A DNA stretch of 64,000 nt, taken from Harmothoe impar. Its lineage: Eukaryota > Annelida > Polychaeta > Phyllodocida > Polynoidae. Position numbers and translations under genes: made by a program. The stretch lies in the NCBI GenBank assembly GCA_947462335.1, contig OX381717.1, forward strand, positions 49,209,523-49,273,522. The letters are read 5' to 3'. Every line of letters starts with the position of its first letter. Position 1 is the first letter of the stretch. This document shows, piece by piece, positions 10,320-22,095 of this stretch. The notes beneath the pieces were generated by a model, which was not told the origin of the DNA, made no database searches, and saw only the letters and a program-made list of their open reading frames with translations.

Positions 10320-12051
10320 AGGGTTTACTTTTTAATCAATTTCTAGTCTAACACCTGCCCAGTAAGTTTGTATGAGACTGGTCCATACCTGGGCATTGTG
10401 CCAGTGACAATGTGTGAGGCTTGTAACAGACTGACACAACGAAAAGTGTTGTTTCATGCTGTGTGACCTACACAGATAATCTAATTGCTCTGGCCCTTAG
10501 TCTCTAGTGGCTATCCCAGGTTAATCATAGGGACATCGGTCAGGCATGAGCAAGTGCTGTTCAAAAATGACTGAGGCATTTACAACATATATGATTAATG
10601 CCTTACTCAAGAGGACTTAGCCTGATACTCATTGGAATGGAGAAGACAGAGTTGGCAGTACTGAGCAGCCTTACAGTATTAACTAAACTTGGTTGGAGCC
10701 AAAAATGACTAAGGAAGTTTGTCAGTACTGACTAAGATTCGTACCATAAGGAATATCAGTGTGGGCAGTTGCGAGTTTGCCATAGCCCGTTGATTTTGTT
10801 CAGTGGTATATTGTCTTTGTAATGCCTATGGTTATATGTACCTGATACATGGTATTAGGATATAGGTAGTCCCTTCATGATTTCATCCAAAACGAGCGAA
10901 TTGCGAGAGGTGCACTATCCGCCACCCTGCAGAGCTACCTGTGTTGTCTATATAATTATAGAACTGAGTCCATTAATAATGTAATGTATATAGAGCCTAA
11001 TGAGAAAAGGTAGTTACACAAGTGCACAAATACAGTCGTATTCAACCGTAGACCATGTAATAAGATAACATTGTTTATGTTGAATGCACCATAATTACGT
11101 ATATGTACACATCCACCTGTTTGCTGGTTTGAAACCCTATCCACCACAATGGTATAACTCAATATGCATGTTACAGTCTCGTAGAACGTGGATGGGTGGG
11201 TTTCTTTTGTTGGACACTATGGAGACCACACAACATAATAGGTGGCGAATCGGATGTTTTCTGTTGAGGCTCCACAGATTGATTGTGAGGTCGATATGCC
11301 CAAAGTCCATGGTGGCAGGAGTTGTAGTTGTAGTTTAATATTTTTATTTGACCATATTAAAAATCACATAGCGAGGGCCAATTTTCATTATAGCCAAAAT
11401 AATGACAGTTCCCAGAGAATAATGTTATTAAAGGATGGATATCATAATAATTATTCTGCATAAAAGCAAGAACGTTTCCAGCGATAACACTTACAGGCTG
11501 GTACCAGAGGCCTCATGAGAGGCTGGCTCTGCTCTCGCAACTATAAGGTTGCTCCTGGGAATCTATGGTGTGTGGGTGTATGGTCATTTTGCTGATTCTG
11601 AATATTTTCTCCCCAAAATAGAAAATTTGAATATGGAGTATCAATATTTTTTACAGAGTGAGTGATTAAGAATTCATTAATGCCATTTCAACATCTAAGG
11701 TGGTATTCATGGCGAGAAAGCTACATCAGACTTCGACTTTACAGATAATACAGGTGTCTGCTTTAGTGCCCATGGTCACCAGACACACAACAAAGTGGAC
11801 AGAAAAGAGGAGAAGCAGACAGTTTTAAGATGGGTTAGGGAAGCCATATTTTTACAGAAATAAGTGAAAGGTGCATGTTCATTATTATATGGGAATCTTG
11901 ACAAGGCACAGATTGAAAGGCCTGTTATAATCCTTTTATATGTTTGAAGTCTATTTTGTCAGGCCAAAATTTAAATATAAATGAACAAAGAACGAAGTCT
12001 TTTTTAATCTAATGACTTTTGACCAGCTGACCCAGTAGCCACAAAATTTTG
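10320..12051 (+). other. 3' flank of the GPCR, no further gene seen
   Basis: AT-rich sequence with no supported ORF. About 10320-10905 is duplicated at about 13640-14380 downstream of the pseudogene, and 10910-11001 is duplicated separately at 12712-12803. Confidence 0.5.
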
Positions 12052-12152
12052 TCTTCTATTCAGCAAATCATCTATCCTGTGGAAGCGGGTGATTCATCGG
12101 GTCTCAATTATCTGCCTCAATGTCAATTTCTGGAATAACCCTGTCATCTATG

Positions 12153-12677
12153 TCTCTTTTATATAAGGCTGTGCCTCACGACCTTGAGCCAATGTTTTTG
12201 TCTCTGACCGGGTGCTGTCTCTGACCAGGTGCCGTCTCTGACCGGCTTGGCTTGGTAAGATCAACATACCAATAGCGGAAGGCTAATTATAATTATAATG
12301 ATAAATATATAACAACCGCCATAATGTTTTTACAAATCCTTATAAATATGAGTATACATTGTAATTCTTTTTAAAACACCTTTTTTCTTACACCTGGTCA
12401 AAGACGGCACCCGGTCAGAGACGGCACCCGGTCAGAGACAAAAACATTGGCTCAAGGTCGTGAGACACAGCCATAAATATGTTTATATAAAATGCACATA
12501 GATATTGTTACATCAAGAACCCATGCAAAAGGACACGTAAAAACCTTCTTGCATATGTGACGTCTTTGGAACGAAAAATGATATCATGAAATTACTAGTT
12601 ATTTTTATGTAGCTGGGTAACCTCTGACTGTTTAAATAGGCACATTGCCCCACTGCCTCTAGGGCACAAATATCTTA
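12153..12677. mobile_element. Interspersed repeat M1, copy 2, inserted in the GPCR pseudogene
   Basis: Same sequence and flanks as 7828-8360; inverted-repeat core at 12167-12472. The intact receptor gives the empty site: CATCTATG is followed directly by CTTGG there, whereas here the element lies between them with TATG on both sides. A 4-bp target duplication (TATG) is therefore likely. No ORF. Confidence 0.75.
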
Positions 12678-12712
12678 TGTTATGCTTGGTGCAATCACCG
12701 ATTCCGTTTAGC

Positions 12713-13550
12713 CTGGTGCACGATCCGCCACCCTGCAGAGCTACCTGTGTTGTCTATATAATTATAGAACTGAGTCCATTAATAATGTAATGTATATAGA
12801 GCCGATTGTCCTACATGTAGGACGTTTTTGACATATTTTGATGGATTTTTAAGGCACCAAATTACAGTGATAAAGTCATAAAAATCCTAAATTATTTTTT
12901 TGAGCTTGATCTGTGGAACTTGGTCTTTGGGAAGTCCAAGGTGTCTGTGTCTATAATTTTTTCCCTTGAAGATATAGCAATGACAAATCAAAAGATATTT
13001 AATGAAGGTTTTACTACATTAAAAGTAATATTTAAGGTCAAAATCATCAAAAATATCAAATAATATCACTATTTTTGGTCAAAAATGACTTTGAATATTT
13101 TTTCATGCTGAAAATGATGGAAACAAAAGATTTGATGATTTTTTATGCATTTCTGTGGAAAATCCTTGTTTCCATGGCAACCAAATATCCCAAAATGGTG
13201 ATTTTTGTTGATTTTGGTTGCCATGATAACAAAAGACACCACTTTGGCTGTAGCCACTCAACATAATAATCTTAATCCTATTTACCTATCATCATCATAT
13301 AAATTTGGTTTCAAGTCATTACAATGCTCCATATTTGGGATATTGCAGTTTAAAGGGAAGAGGAATTTACCCAATTTTGACGTCAGGACGTCATATTTAT
13401 GACGTCATATCTTTATAGATTGATATACTTTGACCCTTAATGGTTTCACTAATAATTGGACTATTCGCAAAATTCTTTCAGTTCTGGAAAGCCCAGACAA
13501 TTCTCCAAAAGGGGAAAATGGTCAAAAAAGAGCTCCACCCTAAATGGGTT
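12713..13550. repeat. Inserted block inside the GPCR pseudogene
   Basis: The first 90 bp match 10910-11001. The rest is AT-rich, with a short hairpin GTCCTACATGTAGGAC near 12806 and an inverted pair TGGCAACCAAA/TTTGGTTGCCA around 13176-13225. There is no coding evidence. Because the 90-bp piece lies downstream of the intact gene but here sits inside the coding copy, at least one secondary rearrangement is needed. Confidence 0.5.
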
Positions 13551-13615
13551 AAGAGATCCTGGCAAAGTGGTGGGCCTCCTGTTGTTGTTGTGATAACAAT
13601 CAGAACACTGTTCAG

Positions 13616-14380
13616 CCACCGCTAAACATTCATATATTCACAATTCATCAGGAAAGGGTCTTTTTCTTAATCAATTTCTAGTCTAGCACCTGCCCAGCAA
13701 GTTAGTATAAGACTGGTCCATTAACTCAGGGGCGTGGCAAGTAGTCTCAAAGTAGGGGGGACAAGGGGGATATATGACCCTTTTTGACCCCTTTTCTCCT
13801 GACCTTTTTGGTTTGACCTTTTTTGGATTTGCCAAAAGTGGGGGAGACATGCCCCCCCCCGCCCCCCGCCCCCCCCTTTGCCACGCCCCTGATTTAATAA
13901 TGATCCATACCTTGACAGCGTGCCAGGGACATTGTGTGCAGCTTGTAACAGACTGACACAACCAAAAGTGCTCTGGCCCTTAGTCTCTAGTGGCTATCCC
14001 AGGTTAATCATAGGGACATCGGTCAGGCATGAGCAAGTGCTGTTCAAAAATGACTGAGGCATTTACAACATAATGCCTTACTCAAAAGGACTTAGCCTGA
14101 TACTCATTGGAATGGAGAAGACTAAGGTGAGTTGGCAGTACTGAGCAGCCTAACAGTATTAACTAAACTTGGTTGGAGCCAAGAATGACTAAGGAAGTTT
14201 GTCAGTACTGACTAAGATTTGTAGCATAAAGAATATCAGTATAGGCATAGCCCTTTGATTTTGTTCAGTGGTATATTGTTTTTGTAATGCCTATGGTTAT
14301 ATGTACCTGATACATGTTATTAGGATATAGGTAGTCCCTTCATGATTTTATCCAAAAACGAGTGAATTGCGAGAGCTCCT
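13616..14380 (+). repeat. Duplicated 3' flank of the GPCR gene
   Basis: Matches about 10285-10905 with substitutions and small indels (for example the AATCATAGGGACATCGGTCA block is shared). It is interrupted by a small inverted-repeat element at 13727-13891. It ends where the parent continues into the piece now found at 12713. Confidence 0.8.
13727..13891. mobile_element. Small MITE with CAGGGGCGTGGCAA ends
   Basis: The start CAGGGGCGTGGCAA and end TTGCCACGCCCCTG are exact inverted repeats of 14 bp, and the centre is poly-G/poly-C rich. The duplicated parent sequence near 10378 lacks it. TTAA occurs just outside each end. A related end is at 57085-57139. Confidence 0.8.
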
Positions 14381-14389
14381 ACGGGTGCA

Positions 14390-15589
14390 GTGAAATGTGA
14401 TCTAACGTGGCATTAATATCCTGTCCCCTGAAGACCCCTATCTGGGTGATTGGATAACGCTACTACATGATACCATAGAAGCTCATGGAGGTGTATATTA
14501 AGTTGCGACAGGGATTGATTGGGAGCACCAACCACTGCTTGGGCTTCTGGGGTGTAACACCTGTTATTTATATAACTTAAAGGGGCAATCTCACCACTCA
14601 CACTTAACCACATAGTAGACTAAAACAGTACTAGAATTATGAGTGGGATACGCTCGGTGATTATGCCACCCATATCAACCATATTTATATATAAAGTGGG
14701 ATATTATCTTTGGATCATAGAGGTGATTGACAAAAACTAGATCTCTAAGAAGCAGCCTTTTTATAAACTTGTCATATTAGAATACAACTCAGTCAAGGGG
14801 TACTATAATCATCTTTTTAATTAGCTTTAGAGATGCAATTATTATACATATATGACATCACAAAGGATCATTGTACATGTGTATATTACTGTCGATTGTC
14901 ATGAATCAATTTTAAACTTCATAACTTCATACATTTTGCCGTCATGTAGAGATGATAAATATGAATTATTATTATTAATAATTCACAATTATTACGTAAT
15001 GTTACATAATGTTACATAATCATACAATATATACAGTTGGGGTAAAGGAAAAGAGGGGTTCTGCGGTGTGACAATTGGTTTAAAAGATGTGAAGATAATA
15101 CTTTATCCTATTACCTTGCCACGATGTCCAATTAGTTTATCATAGTATGCTGAAGCCCTCAGGACTCCACAATACTATGATATCCAGTTGGATATGTGTT
15201 GAAAGTAATTTGCATTGATATACATGTCAATACCGGGGGGAAGGGAGAGGGTCAGTCAGTTCAAGTCTAAGCAAATAGTTCTCCTGTGTGACAAGAGGTA
15301 ACCCCACCCTTAAACAGGTTTAGCAATGATACTAAATTATTGGTCTTTTAGGCTGGCTTTTAGCGCTGGAGTGTGCTTCGAAAAACATACCCAATGGCAA
15401 TTTGGTCCAACGACTGGTGTTCCCTTAGGGCATGCAGCGGAAAGAGTAGCTAGCTGAGAATATGATAGTATGTGTATTTGATACGGACGTTTATACCCTT
15501 GTAAAAAGAACACTTAAATATGTTATACTGGTTAAAAATATAAACTGTTTGTATAGCTTTGTTTCAATAATTATTATTTGCCAAGTGGC
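14390..15589. other. Non-coding stretch, nothing recognised
   Basis: AT-rich, no supported gene, RNA or clear repeat; short runs of TTACATAAT repeats near 14990-15030. Confidence 0.35.
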
Positions 15590-16352
15590 AAAGTGGTTGG
15601 ACAATTACCTAAATGCTTTTCGTTCTAATGGAGAAAGAGGCCAGGATCGACCTTGTGAGGGTAAGACTAAAGCAACTCAAAAGAGTCCGCCAGGTTTCTG
15701 ATCAGTGCACCTCAATACAGGTGTACATCAGTATGATACGCAGTATCATGGAATACTGTAGCTTTGTGGCTGACGGAGGACCAGTATGGGCCATACGTAA
15801 ACTACAAACCCTTCAGAACGATGCCCTGCGTGTGTGCGAGGGCATCAGAGACCCCAGAGGCATAGACGTTGATGCTCTGCACACCCGAAACAAGCTGGAG
15901 AAGTTACTCCCGGCCAGGAACCGCGAGCTACTAGGGCACCTCCACAAAATGTCGCAGTACCCAGATAACATTGTCGTCCCCGGCCGGGTACTACGAGACA
16001 ACAACTATGTACGTCTAAAGGCAGCGCGGTCAAAAACAGCTGTATACGACCGAGGTCCCATCTACAGAGGCATACCTCTATGGGATGCACTGCTACCAGA
16101 GGTCCAGCGACTACCATACAAGGACTTTATGAAGGAGCTAAAACCCTGACTGTTCCCAATCAACTAGTTCACAATCAACTAGTAACTAAACTATCATAAA
16201 GTGATCATAATTGTGTACTAAGACTGTATTAGCTTAACTAACTTTATAGTATTGTGTATATATTTCTTCACCACTATGGTGCTCGTCTTGGCATCGCGAT
16301 GAAAAAGTTCCCCTGTAACATTTCCTTTGCCAAATAAAACAACAACAACATA
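15590..16352 (+). mobile_element. LINE fragment (third family), RT C-terminus and (CAA)n tail
   Basis: The 178-residue frame at 15613-16149 has the post-RT C-terminal region of a non-LTR retrotransposon: MIRSIMEYCSFVADGG, IRKLQTLQNDALRVCEG, then YDRGPIYRGIPLWDALLPE. After the stop there is an untranslated tail ending in AATAAAACAACAACAACA near 16335-16352. It is severely 5'-truncated and belongs to a family other than LINE-A/B, which lack the CAA tail. Not functional. Confidence 0.8.
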
Positions 16353-18874
16353 GCAGATGGGATCCAATTAGCCAGCCTTCGCTAAATAAAGATTAAAAAC
16401 AAGTAATTAACATGTGTGTACAATATTTATTCACACCTGAACCTAAAAGGTTGAATACTGCACTTCATACATAAAGGTAGCTCAAGGTTCTACCATCTTG
16501 CCTTTAGCTCCTGCCTCCACAAGTGATTTATGGACACTCACACATAATTCCTGGTACCTCAAATTATTCTCAGATACCACAAATCTACATACCTGGAAGC
16601 TGTTTCATAACAAATGTTTTATAATTACAGACAGTGTGAATGCTTTATGGTGGTTGGATATACCCTCCACAAACCATGTGTGGTACAAGAAAAATCATTT
16701 TGGGGGTCCAAAAAGGTTTGTTATTTGGGGTGAAACAGCCTCCTGGATATAAATAATTGCGAGGCAAGCTGTCAATACATGGCGGAACTACCTTATTTCA
16801 GTTTCATATTTGTCAGATACATAACTTACACTTTTCTTGAACTTAAAACAAAATGATAATACATAATCAGTTTGTTTCAGATAGAAAGTCCGGTTGACCA
16901 TATATACGTTTTCAAAGTAATTTCTGATTATTTTATACTTAAGCAATATCAGGTAAAGAAGCTCTTCGTCACTAGAATTATAGACTTTGTGAGAGACATA
17001 AATACAACAGCTTGGTTAGGTATAGATGGCTGTTCAATCAGAAGATTTTGTTTCAAGAAACATGAATAGTAGGGATCTCATAACCTGTTATCATCAAAGC
17101 ATCTAGCAATTATTACACAGGCAAAAATAATATTGCACTGTCCAGAGGTAGGACACCCTTTCCGGAATAAGAACCCAAATTACACTATTATGGATGATGT
17201 TATACAATAGCAACATCTGAGGGAGTTAACAAAAACTCACTGTTCTCCCCCGATATAAGCTGTGTGAATATAACTCAACAGCCAACTGACACCATATATA
17301 TGCAGACCATACAACAGCAACACTATTCAGACATAAAACACTAATTTAGTAGGTAGGTCAATTAGAGCCCGGGATCCCCAGCCTGTATGTGTCACCATGC
17401 TAAACACACTCAATGAAATGATGGTTTTCTCTACCAAATGGCATGGTATCATAAAAACTGCTATAGCCATAAAGAAGGGAAAGACTATATCTTTACTATT
17501 CTGTTTTATTTCTAGGTTTCCCATTATCAAACAATGAGATATAAATTGGTAAAATAAATACAATGCCAGTGTAAATGAGTATATTGGAACGGTTTTTGTG
17601 TGGCAGGCACTGGTGCTACCTGCCCAGAAAGGGGGGTCAATCACAAGAAATTTCATTTGTGTCTATACATATGGACTCTCCTGACATAGGAGACCTTGTA
17701 GATATCTTACATACATTTCTGTCACAATAATTACTTGAGAAAACCATGTGCTACTGAGTAACATCATGTTTATAGGTGAGTTACGTAGTCGAATACCCCC
17801 TAAAACCACCCAAAACCTCCACCACTAGGTAGAATATAGATTTGTGAGTAATATTCTTTTTGTTTGGTGTAAAAATATGCTAGCGAAAATTGGCTAAAAG
17901 TTTTTTCCTGGAGCATGCCTATTACCCCTAGAAGGCCTTTGCTTTTTCAAATATTGATAGGAAATTTGATATTTAGATACGGAAATTTAGATCATGGTCT
18001 GAGAGAGGGTATCATATAATCTAATTATGAAAACAGCTGGTTTTTCAAGGAAATATTCTGCAAATGAGAACAATATTCCCACAGCATACATCACGGCAGC
18101 TCCATGTCAACAGGCCCCAGTGGTGAGTGCAATGGTACCCAGCACTGCCATGCAGGCTAGTAGCAACTGACAGGTCGAGTGTGGCAACATTTTATTTTCA
18201 AAAAATCGTAGAAAATGACCTATTAATGATAGGTGAATAATTATTATAATTCCTTACTCTAGTTGATCCCCTAAACATATTGTGTACTTCATGATGATAT
18301 TAACTAATTTCCTAACAATCCGTTGTCCTACCTACACTAATACACATATAGGGCTCCTAGGGGGTTAGGTCATGGGCGTATCCATGTTCGGGGGTTAAAA
18401 GTTCAATCAGGTAACAGCAGGTGGACCCCCATTGACTCAGTACTGACTGAACCTCTCTTCTGGACATATGTAGAACTTAAGGTTCTTCATGCTGTCGCCT
18501 GACTAATAATGGGGATGTGTCACTAACATCTAGGTGCCCTATATTGGCTCGTATAAGCGCCTGAGCATTTATTGGCTCTAGTAGTGATATGAGAGAGCTC
18601 TAACACATACCAGGGGGCATCACTGAGTTAGTGGTACCACCATAAACCTCTATGAACTGCCTGCTTTTGACATGGGCACTGGTGAGCTCCCAGCAGTTTC
18701 TGCACATGCTGTCATAGGTGAAGTGGAATCAATAACATCTTGAAAAGTGTCCAAGGACCTTGTGTCTGATGACCTGTAGAACCTAATGTGCTACATGAGA
18801 TGTTGTGAGTGTTCAGAGAGGTCTGAATGTTAATCAGATAACCATCCTTATCAACATGATCTATCCCATATCAA
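16353..18874. other. Long non-coding stretch between the LINE scrap and the second GPCR
   Basis: No gene is supported. The 109-residue minus-strand frame at 17327-17656 has no recognisable domain and no second copy, and I do not count it. The 3' end of the GPCR transcript must lie in the right-hand part. Confidence 0.4.
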
Positions 18875-19900
18875 TTAATTCTGGTTACCAAACATTTCAA
18901 TGTCATTAAAGATGACATGGATGACTGGCTGCAGCTGGACAACATTCTGGGGGTGATTATTACTGCAACAGCGACAGGAGACCCACCACTTTGCCAGTAT
19001 TCTCTTAAAAGCCAGACGGAATCTGTGATTGCACCAAGCATAGATGACAGGGTTAATCCAGAAATTGACTTCAAGGCAGAGGATTGAGACACGATGTATC
19101 ACTCGTTTCCATAGTAGAGATGATCCACTGAATAGCAGTACACTAATAACATAAGGCAAGTAGACAATGAAGAAGACACCCACCACCATTGCCATCATAC
19201 GGGAGATTCGGATGTCGGCTTTTCGCTGCTGACTCTGCTGAATAACCTGAGGAATGTTAGGAGCCACCTGCTTCTTTCCACAATGAATGATACATGCGAT
19301 GGAGCCATAGAATACCGCGGTAATGACAGAAGTAATAAGGTAATAGGCAACTGTAGTGTACATATAGTATTTTGGGAAGTTATTCTTCAGAGAGCATTCA
19401 GTGCCCTCCGGGACTTCTGCATTGATGATTGCCATCGCCAAATTCCAGGTTATACTCAAGGCCCACCCGAGAAGAACTATCATGATGACTGTCCTCATTG
19501 ATAGACTCTTGCTACGGTTTAAATGTGTCAGCAGTGAGTTCCATCTCTCGATGGCGAGAAGCATATAGCTCAGGAACTGTGTGTATACAGTGCAGACCTC
19601 CATGAATATGGTTGCCACACATATCACTTGATCCGTTCGCCAAGAAAATGTCACTTGTCTCATGGACAGGCCAGGTAGCACAGCCAAGCCATGGAGAAAG
19701 TCACTAAGTGCAAGGCTCAGCACAATAACATTTGTTGGTGTACGAAGGCTCCGGTACCTCGCAATACTTATAGGTATAAGAAGGTTAGCTAATATGGCCA
19801 TGACGGCTTGAATCAGCCTGATAATGACAAAAATGTTCCATACTATTGTGTGGGCTACAGTTGGTGGTGTCAACGTTTCTCCTGTTGTATTGATATCCAT
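18875..19900 (-). CDS. Intronless class A G-protein-coupled receptor, paralogue
   Basis: About 341 residues from the ATG at 19900, chosen because MDINTTGETLTPP matches the start of the receptor at 9321; an upstream ATG at 19948 would add 16 residues. Landmarks as in the paralogue: TM2 LALSDFLHGLAV, LLAIERW instead of DRY, ECL2 Cys in GTECSL, FFIVYLPY in TM6, NFWINPVIYAWCNHRFRLAFKR in TM7/helix 8, and a Cys cluster SCRCC. The third intracellular loop is Gln/Arg rich (QQSQQRKADIRISR). It lies on the opposite strand to its paralogue, about 8.5 kb away. Ligand and coupling cannot be read from the sequence. Confidence 0.92.
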   Translation of the reverse strand: MDINTTGETLTPPTVAHTIVWNIFVIIRLIQAVMAILANLLIPISIARYRSLRTPTNVIVLSLALSDFLHGLAVLPGLSMRQVTFSWRTDQVICVATIFMEVCTVYTQFLSYMLLAIERWNSLLTHLNRSKSLSMRTVIMIVLLGWALSITWNLAMAIINAEVPEGTECSLKNNFPKYYMYTTVAYYLITSVITAVFYGSIACIIHCGKKQVAPNIPQVIQQSQQRKADIRISRMMAMVVGVFFIVYLPYVISVLLFSGSSLLWKRVIHRVSILCLEVNFWINPVIYAWCNHRFRLAFKRILAKWWVSCRCCSNNHPQNVVQLQPVIHVIFNDIEMFGNQN

Positions 19901-19948
19901 TGTTAATGTCCATAACTGCCGGTAGATAAATGTATTTTTTTCTGTCAC

Positions 19949-21334
19949 ATTATTTTAGTTTTAACTGTTTCAGTTCTATATTTTTCCTATAGAAGTTGTA
20001 TTGTTTTCAGAATGACATGAGTATTCATGCTGAAACATAATATATCATGCTTACTTGCTGTATCAGTTCTCAAGTATGCAATAAAGTGGTACTCACTATA
20101 CTGTGCTGTCTGCTATACTGAACTGCTTGTGTCTCTCTGACAGAAATGAGCTACACAGTACAGTGTGTATATTGAGGCACATAATTTATGTCAATTGTTC
20201 TCAGAGCTATCTTGTCTCCCTATTAACATGTCCTGGTGGTGCTGGTGCTGATGCTGTAGGGAGGGGCGGAGAATCGGTGCTGCAAGTCTCATTACATGGC
20301 AACAAATGACAGGTGATCGCTGCCTTTATTTCATGGTGAATGGGGCAGCCCCATTGATTTTGACCAGAGAACTCTGTATTTCACACCCCCCCCCTCCCTC
20401 CCGTGAAATAACCCTCTGTCATATTATCTAACCATTATAGAATAGCTTTTTCAGATCAATTAAGAGAAATCTTGACAAATAACTTTGTTAGCAATTACAT
20501 GAGATAAACACAAAGGAGCACTCGTGTAGTTACCCACTAAAGGTTATTTTACTCGGCTTTGCCTCGTGAGATAACCCAACGAGGCATAGCCGAGAGAAAT
20601 AACCTTCAGTGTGGAACTATACTTGTGCAGACTCTGTCTACATATTACCTGATGACCAACCCTTTAACTTAAGGATGGCATGATGCCTCAGGCTTTATAC
20701 CAATTTGTCGTCATGATGCAACAGTGCAACTACCTGCTGGCACTACATTAATGCATCACTCTTATCTTTTGGGAGTGTATCAACCTCGTAGAGCTGACAT
20801 GATGCATGAATAAAGCAATGGTGAGCTACTTTTTTTAATAAAGGGTCTATAGTACAACGCATTATGTGTTACCAAGAGGGCTAATGGTAGACCATTAGCT
20901 GATGTTTTGCGGTTAATGGTGGAAGGATCATGTTTATCTCGGGCAATGTGACAGGTGTCATCCGCCAAATAGATTAGTATGTAATTGAAAGGGAGTATTG
21001 TTCAGTGTGTAGTTGGGTTTGTAGACTCAATTCATTGACATCTTATGCCTTGGTGTACCAAACAGCCAAGCCAGCATTGCTTAATGGGTCTTCTCCTGGT
21101 CCCAGGTGGGCTGCCATGTTTGGGGCCCATCATGTTATGGGCTTACCTAGATTTGAAGTGCCCAGTTTCTGCGCAGATCGAACCCATTTGGACACAATAC
21201 AATATATTTCTTTAAACAGTAATAATCACAGGTGAGGGATAAGAGAATTACAAATGGGCCCATTGGGCATTGCCGTCTATGGAGGCTGCTGCCGACCCTG
21301 CATTGTAATCCAATAATTATATAAATTTCAGCTT
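19949..21334. other. Intergenic sequence with a palindromic repeat
   Basis: No gene seen. It contains the 18-bp block CTTTATTTCATGGTGAAT near 20320, which recurs at the left edge of the insertion at 57277, and the palindrome listed at 20520-20628. Confidence 0.4.
20520..20628. repeat. Long imperfect palindrome (MITE-like)
   Basis: Arms 20540-20567 and 20579-20606 are near-perfect inverses (28 bp each, about 25 matches, core CTCGGCTTTGCCTCGT) around an 11-nt loop. Weaker inverse homology extends about 20 bp outward on each side. No coding content. Confidence 0.75.
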
Positions 21335-21660
21335 CCCTAGTAGCAAGCGCGCACAGGGCCAATTTGGTTCTAGCTCGGATTGGCCGTTTGGAGAGGGAGA
21401 TGGGCAAAAATTCATGTTGGGCAGATGAAGTGAGGCCCAATCAGGCTGCCTAATATGGGCTCAGGTCAGTTTCAAAGCAGGCTGCCTGCTTTGGGTTTAG
21501 ATCAGTTTCAAAATGGGCTGCCCATTTTGGGCTCAGATCAGTTTCAAAATGGACTGCCCATTGTGGGCTTAGACAGGCTACCTGAGGTTGGGTTTGAACT
21601 ACTATACTATAATGTAGAGTTTTTCAACAAAGCCAGATGAATGAGCCTTTATACAATAAT
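21335..21660. mobile_element. Partial copy of the CCCTAGTAGCAA element
   Basis: Starts with CCCTAGTAGCAA at 21335 and continues as the inverse of the right end of the element at 54186-55343 (shared GGGCCAATTTGG and CTCGGATTGGC blocks). It is followed by 3-4 copies of a repeat with GGGCTCAGATCAGTTTCAAA. The other end is not clear; a piece near 21620-21660 again matches the inner part of the larger copy in inverse. Confidence 0.65.
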
Positions 21661-21919
21661 ACGAGGAACAGTTAGAATGGTGCACAACAACAAATAATCT
21701 AATAGTCTTTCCAGACTGTAACAGCGCCATCCCCAGGGGAACCTCAGCCGCCCGCGATGATGGCACCACCAGTGACCAACTGGGGAACTGCACCCTCCCT
21801 CGCCTTATAGACTGCCAAGCCTTCCCTGCAATTATACTGGTATAGGGTTATACAGTGTATAAATATTATACACAAATTTGTTGTTCATCCTCGTGCTGCA
21901 GTGATATGTACGCCGTAAG

Positions 21920-22095
21920 GTGATTTCCGGGAAATTGCCAGTTTTAGCGAGAAAAAAAAGTCAGAAAGGAAATAAGTCAATTTTCAAGGAAAATGCCTGA
22001 TTTGGCGAGAAAAAAATAGATTTTTGGGGATTTGGCAGGTTTGGTAAGAAAAAGGGTCAATTTTCCGGGAAAATGGCAAATTGGGCAGTACTCAT
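21920..22095. repeat. Degenerate tandem repeat, about 55-60 bp
   Basis: Three diverged units alternating GGAAAATGCC/GGGAAATTGCC-type and GCGAGAAAAAA blocks. No function seen. Confidence 0.5.

Larger units (their letters stand above)
12052..13615 (+). pseudogene. Rearranged pseudogene copy of the GPCR 3' end
   Basis: 12052-12152 copies the TM6-TM7 coding part of the receptor at 9321 (about 10082-10182) with single-base changes. Homology is then interrupted by repeat M1, resumes at 12678-12712 (AATCACCGATTCCGTTTAGCC), is interrupted again by about 840 bp, and resumes at about 13551 with the C-terminal tail (ATCCTGGCAAAGTGGTGGGC) through the old stop. Only the last third of the gene is present and the frame is destroyed. 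Confidence 0.85.

Noticed and set aside
15845..16117. Minus-strand ORFs over the LINE scrap
   Set aside because: Antisense of a recognisable RT C-terminus.
17327..17656. 109-codon minus-strand ORF
   Set aside because: No domain, no paralogue, no splice context; hydrophobic by chance in AT-rich sequence.
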